NCBI GenBank assembly: GCA_045546255.1
Contig: JAZQCK010000032.1
Coordinates: 1 to 9,518 of the forward strand
DNA length: 9,518 bases
Direction of reading: 5' to 3'
Source of the DNA: RGIG5612 sp045546255
Lineage (GTDB): Bacteria > Bacillota > Clostridia > Lachnospirales > Lachnospiraceae
The notes beneath the pieces were generated by a model. It was not told the DNA's origin. It ran no database searches and saw nothing but the letters and a program-made list of their open reading frames with translations. A program made the position numbers and the translations under genes. Numbering within the stretch: the stretch's first letter is position 1; the number at the start of each line of letters is the position of its first letter. Of this stretch, positions 6,939-9,518 are shown piece after piece.

Positions 6939-6968
6939 AATAATCCCCTTTTTGGTTTGTTGAGGAAA

Positions 6969-6997
6969 AAGATATCACTTATTTCCTACTTTGTCAA
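6969..6997 (-). promoter_or_regulatory. Promoter of the metY-cysK operon
   Basis: On the minus strand a perfect TTGACA (6997-6992), 17 bases, then TATCTT (6974-6969): the best sigma-A promoter in the window. Transcription should begin near 6962, giving a leader of about 174 bases. The -35 is enclosed by the inverted repeat CCTA-N9-TAGG (6985-7001), placed so that a bound protein would block RNA polymerase. Confidence 0.8.
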
Positions 6998-7001
6998 TAG
7001 G
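6985..7001. promoter_or_regulatory. Inverted repeat over the metY -35, candidate repressor site
   Basis: CCTA (6985-6988) and TAGG (6998-7001), nine bases apart, with further A/T symmetry inside, straddle the -35 hexamer. In Firmicutes, cysteine genes are often repressed by Rrf2-family CymR-type regulators that bind near the promoter. The position is consistent with that, but the regulator is not in this window and the match is short. Confidence 0.35.
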
Positions 7002-7020
7002 TAATATAAGATTTATTTGC

Positions 7021-7053
7021 AAAAATAAACTGCTGCCATTTCAGCAGCAGTTT
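7021..7053 (-). terminator. Rho-independent terminator of the CoA-transferase gene
   Basis: AAACTGCTGC (7027-7036) and GCAGCAGTTT (7044-7053) form a 10-bp stem with a 7-base loop, only six bases after the stop codon at 7060. On the minus strand it is followed by a T-rich tail (ATTTTT). The plus strand also has five T after the stem, so it may stop transcription in both directions. It isolates the sulfur operon promoter from the upstream gene. Confidence 0.88.
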
Positions 7054-7059
7054 TTCACT

Positions 7060-8388
7060 CTATTTATTACTCCGTCTCCAGATCTTCTGATGTTCGGCTT
7101 CCTTGATCAGCTCATCGCGAAAGTCCGGATGGGCGATGGAGATCAGCATCTCCGCTCTCTCCCAGGTGGTCCGACCCTCCAGATTCACTTTACCGAATTC
7201 CGTAACGATGAAGTAGGACTGGCTTCTGGGCGTTGTGACGATATCGCCTGCAAAATGGGGCAGGATATTCGAATGCCGGACGCCGTCTTTATCCACATTG
7301 AAAGATTTCAGGCAGACGAAGGCTTTTCCTCCGGCGCTGTCAGAAGCTCCGGTGATAAAGTCTAACTGTCCGCCGGTTCCGCTGATATGGCGCAGGCCTG
7401 AGCTTTCCGCTCCGATCTGTCCGTAAAGATCAACTGCAATGCAACTGTTGATCGAGATCATGTTATCGATCTGCGCGATCGTATAAGGAGAGTTCACATA
7501 TTCCAGCGGGCAGGCGACGACGCCCGGATTCTCGTTGATCCACTCATAAAAACGATTCGTTCCGAACGCGATTCCTGTTACGCCCTTTCCTCTCCAGAAT
7601 TTTTTCTTGGCATTTGTCAGCTTTCCGGCCTCAAAAAGGTCTACATAGGCATCGGATGCAAGCTCCGTATGCATACCGAGATCCTTGATATCCGATTCCG
7701 CAAGAAGCTTTCCTATGGCACCGGGCATGCCGCCGATTCCAAGCTGCAGCGTTGCTCCTGATGGAATTTCCGGAATAATCGACTGCGCGATCAGGATGTC
7801 TTCTTCCGAAGGCTCCTGCATCGCTACCTGCGGAAGCTCCGGATGCGCTCCTTCCACAATATAATCCACTTCGCTGATATGAATGCTTTCATCAAAACCG
7901 CCGTAGATCTTCGGTAGTCGTTCATTGATCTCCAAAATGACGATATCCGCATCATCCAGGATTCCTTTTGCAACACCGGTAGAACTGGACAGATTGAAAT
8001 AGCCATGTTCATCCATCGGAGTCACACACATCATTGCGACATTTACATCCAGGAAATGCCGATAATACGGAACGACATTGCGGAAGATCATCGGGATATA
8101 ATTGCACAGTCCCCTATCGCAGAGATTCCTCTCATACGCCGAGCAATGCCAGCTGTTGTAAATGAAATGCTCCCTTTCCGGGTCGTTTTCCACAGCTTCG
8201 ATCGGCCCGAAGATCAGGTTTCCACGGATCTTCACATCCGTAAGCTCATCTTTTCGCTTCGCAAGCGCCTTATCCAATAGATAAGGAAATCCCAGAGATA
8301 CCGAATAGTCGACCCAGTCTCCGCTTTTGATCACGGAAACTGCTTCCTCCGGGGTTCGTAATTTTCTTTTATATTCGTCTCTAAACAT
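7060..8388 (-). CDS. Acetyl-CoA hydrolase/transferase family CoA-transferase, butyryl-CoA:acetate type
   Basis: A 442-residue cytoplasmic class I CoA-transferase that moves CoA between acyl groups through an enzyme-bound glutamyl-CoA. Glu242 in GMHTELASDAYVD aligns by motif with the catalytic Glu of 4-hydroxybutyrate CoA-transferase. QLGIGGMPGAIG (215-226) and SGTGGQLDF (336-344) are the glycine-rich CoA loops. The C-terminal stretch (TEFGKVNLEGRTTWERA, then ISIAHPDFRDELIKEAE) closely resembles butyryl-CoA:acetate CoA-transferase of colonic Lachnospiraceae, from memory. The N-terminal third, which helps shape the acyl pocket, fits that enzyme less well, so acetate, propionate, butyrate, 4-hydroxybutyrate or another acid are all possible. 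GGAGG lies seven bases before the ATG. It stands alone between a divergent gene and a terminator, with no butyrate-pathway genes beside it. Confidence 0.9.
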   Translation of the reverse strand: MFRDEYKRKLRTPEEAVSVIKSGDWVDYSVSLGFPYLLDKALAKRKDELTDVKIRGNLIFGPIEAVENDPEREHFIYNSWHCSAYERNLCDRGLCNYIPMIFRNVVPYYRHFLDVNVAMMCVTPMDEHGYFNLSSSTGVAKGILDDADIVILEINERLPKIYGGFDESIHISEVDYIVEGAHPELPQVAMQEPSEEDILIAQSIIPEIPSGATLQLGIGGMPGAIGKLLAESDIKDLGMHTELASDAYVDLFEAGKLTNAKKKFWRGKGVTGIAFGTNRFYEWINENPGVVACPLEYVNSPYTIAQIDNMISINSCIAVDLYGQIGAESSGLRHISGTGGQLDFITGASDSAGGKAFVCLKSFNVDKDGVRHSNILPHFAGDIVTTPRSQSYFIVTEFGKVNLEGRTTWERAEMLISIAHPDFRDELIKEAEHQKIWRRSNK

Positions 8389-8430
8389 GAATCTTCCTCC
8401 GATGTCCGGTTTTCTGATTAGATATTATCT

Positions 8431-8459
8431 GTTATATTATAATCTGATTTGTTAATTAA
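8431..8459 (-). promoter_or_regulatory. Candidate promoter of the CoA-transferase gene
   Basis: On the minus strand TTAATT (8459-8454), 17 bases, TATAAC (8436-8431). A perfect TATAAT (8441-8436) lies five bases upstream as an alternative -10, but without a good -35. An 11-bp palindrome, AGATA-T-TATCT (8420-8430), sits at the predicted start of transcription. The exact promoter is uncertain. Confidence 0.4.
8438..8443 (+). promoter_or_regulatory. Candidate -10 of the RNA methyltransferase gene
   Basis: TATAAT on the plus strand, about 42 bases before the ATG at 8485. No convincing -35 lies 16-18 bases upstream (TGATTA at 17). A second TATAAT (8478-8483) is too close to the start codon to serve this start. 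Weak call. Confidence 0.35.
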
Positions 8460-8484
8460 TAAAACTGCCGGAAAGCATATAATA

Positions 8485-9306
8485 ATGAATCTTATAGAAA
8501 TTTTAAATTTAAATGATCCGGCGCTTGCCGTTTATAAAGACTTAAATGAGATCCAGCTGAAACGGTTTTACGAACCGGCAGAGGGTCTGTTTATCGCGGA
8601 AAGTCCGAAGGTGATCCGCCGTGCATTAGATGCCGGCTACGAGCCGGTCTCGATGCTTGTGGAACCAAAATATTTTGAGAGTGAAGACAGGGATATCATT
8701 GAGCGCTGTAAGTGTCCGATCTATTTTGCACCTTCTGACACATTGTCAGGAATCACCGGTTATCATCTGACGAATGGGATGCTCTGTGCGATGCGACGGA
8801 AGCCGCTTCCTTCTGTCGAAGATTTTCTTGCGGAGATTTGTTCTGCAGGAAAACGTGTCAGCGTCGCCGTCTTAGAAGACATTGAAAACCCGGCCAATGT
8901 CGGTGCGATCTTCCGCTCCGCTGCAGCGATGGGAATCGATGCGGTTCTGCTGACAGACGGCTGCAGCGACCCGCTTTACCGAAGATCAGCAAGAGTCAGT
9001 GTCGGAACCGTGTTCCAGATTCCATGGGCATGGATCTCCGGGCCGGAAAACTATGTTGCCCTGCTTCACCAGTTAGGATTTAAAATTGCAGCTCTTGCTC
9101 TATCTGATGATTCCGTCTCGATCGATGAGCCGGCGTTAAAAGAAGAAGAAAAACTGACGATCCTTCTTGGAAACGAAGGAAATGGCCTCCACAAGGAGAC
9201 CATTTCAAACAGTGATTATGTTGTTAAAATTCCGATGCCGGAAGGCATTGACTCTTTAAACGTAGCCGCAGCAAGCGCTGTTGCGTTTTGGGAACTCAGG
9301 AAATAG
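8485..9306 (+). CDS. TrmH/SpoU-family (SPOUT) RNA 2'-O-methyltransferase
   Basis: An S-adenosylmethionine-dependent enzyme that should methylate a ribose 2'-OH in rRNA or tRNA. The 273 residues show all three SPOUT motifs: motif 1 ENPANVGAIFRSA (134-146) with Asn138 and Arg144, motif 2 ILLGNEGNG (226-234), and motif 3 KIPMPEGIDSLNVAAA (248-263). These build the deep trefoil knot. Residues 15-105 carry an N-terminal substrate-binding-type domain (FIAESPKVIRRAL and LCAMRRKP), as in TsnR and RlmB. The ATG at 8485 has a weak GGAAAG nine bases upstream; a TTG at 8449 would extend the protein by 12 unconvincing residues. The target nucleotide cannot be told from sequence. It is divergent from the CoA-transferase and ends 1 bp from the converging uvrA. 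Confidence 0.92.
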   Translation: MNLIEILNLNDPALAVYKDLNEIQLKRFYEPAEGLFIAESPKVIRRALDAGYEPVSMLVEPKYFESEDRDIIERCKCPIYFAPSDTLSGITGYHLTNGMLCAMRRKPLPSVEDFLAEICSAGKRVSVAVLEDIENPANVGAIFRSAAAMGIDAVLLTDGCSDPLYRRSARVSVGTVFQIPWAWISGPENYVALLHQLGFKIAALALSDDSVSIDEPALKEEEKLTILLGNEGNGLHKETISNSDYVVKIPMPEGIDSLNVAAASAVAFWELRK

Positions 9307-9307
9307 C

Positions 9308-9518
9308 CTACTTCAGATATTCCTTCAGGAACTGTCCAGTGTAGCTTTCTTTATGGGCAGCTACTTCTTCCGGCGTTCCTTTTGCAAAGACCGTACCACC
9401 GCGGTCGCCGCCATCCGGTCCCATGTCCAGGATATAATCTGCAACCTTAATTACTTCGAGGTTGTGCTCGATGACGACAACCGAGTTGCCTCCTTCGGAG
9501 AGCCTCCTTAAGATCTCG
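9308..9518 (-). CDS. uvrA: UvrABC system protein A, C-terminal fragment (continues beyond window)
   Basis: The last 69 residues of UvrA, the DNA-damage-sensing ATPase of nucleotide excision repair. The visible part has the VVVIEHNLEVI block with the H-loop histidine of the second ABC ATPase domain, then ADYILDMGPDGGDRGGTV and the conserved tail GTPEEVAAHKESYTGQFL. It ends LKEYLK before TAG at 9310-9308. The reading frame is open to the right edge, where the gene continues; nothing suggests a break. The neighbouring plus-strand methyltransferase gene converges on it with one base between the stop codons, and no terminator fits between them. Confidence 0.95.
   Translation of the reverse strand, partial: EILRRLSEGGNSVVVIEHNLEVIKVADYILDMGPDGGDRGGTVFAKGTPEEVAAHKESYTGQFLKEYLK

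Noticed and set aside
6789..6962. SAM-I (S-box), T-box or other known sulfur riboswitch in the metY leader
   Set aside because: I looked for the T-box AGGGUGGNACCGCG sequence and the S-box GGUGGAGGGA-like core and found neither. The only clear hairpin (6871-6886) lacks a T-run, so no terminator-based switch is evident. A covariance-model search (Infernal against Rfam) would settle it.
8449..8484. Upstream TTG start for the RNA methyltransferase, adding 12 residues
   Set aside because: No Shine-Dalgarno sequence precedes it, the extra residues do not look like the family N-terminus, and it would place the start within the candidate promoter's transcription start.

Overview
The window looks like chromosomal DNA from a Gram-positive anaerobe, most likely a gut-type Clostridia/Lachnospiraceae member. 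Grounds: moderate GC, strong AGGAGG-type ribosome binding sites, simple sigma-A promoters, and a CoA-transferase of the butyrate-producer type (butyryl-CoA:acetate CoA-transferase family). This placement is an inference from protein style; there is no rRNA or other marker. No mobile element, tRNA, rRNA or CRISPR array is visible, and all intergenic gaps are shorter than 300 bp.

Layout. (1) 1-1562, minus: a carboxylesterase of the type B / para-nitrobenzyl esterase family with an unusual N-terminal three-helix membrane anchor; its C-terminus lies beyond the left edge. (2) 1698-2828, minus, and 3004-4440, plus: a divergent pair, a uroporphyrinogen-decarboxylase-superfamily methyltransferase-like protein and a PucR-type regulator. 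Their spacer holds back-to-back promoters and a perfect 17-bp palindrome. (3) 4558-6788, minus: a two-gene sulfur operon, O-acetylhomoserine sulfhydrylase (metY) then cysteine synthase (cysK). It has a strong TTGACA-N17-TATCTT promoter, a roughly 174-nt leader and a downstream terminator. The leader contains a 35-codon ORF with its own Shine-Dalgarno sequence. (4) 7060-8388, minus: a CoA-transferase of the acetyl-CoA hydrolase/transferase family. (5) 8485-9306, plus: a SPOUT (TrmH-type) RNA methyltransferase, divergent from the CoA-transferase. (6) 9308 to the right edge, minus: the C-terminal 69 residues of UvrA, ending 1 bp from the methyltransferase stop.

How the genes relate. metY and cysK form one transcription unit that fixes sulfide into homocysteine and cysteine. 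The methyltransferase-like gene and the PucR regulator look like a regulator-target pair, with no corrinoid protein or second methyltransferase beside them. The remaining genes appear to be separate units.

Most worth a second look: the leader ORF of the sulfur operon, the altered metal-ligand motif (H-x-D instead of H-x-C) in the methyltransferase-like protein, the palindrome beside it, the membrane-anchored esterase, and the self-complementary ATTATAAT -10 octamer in both divergent spacers. Nothing here is clearly an undescribed multi-gene system; the strongest novel candidate is the small leader ORF.
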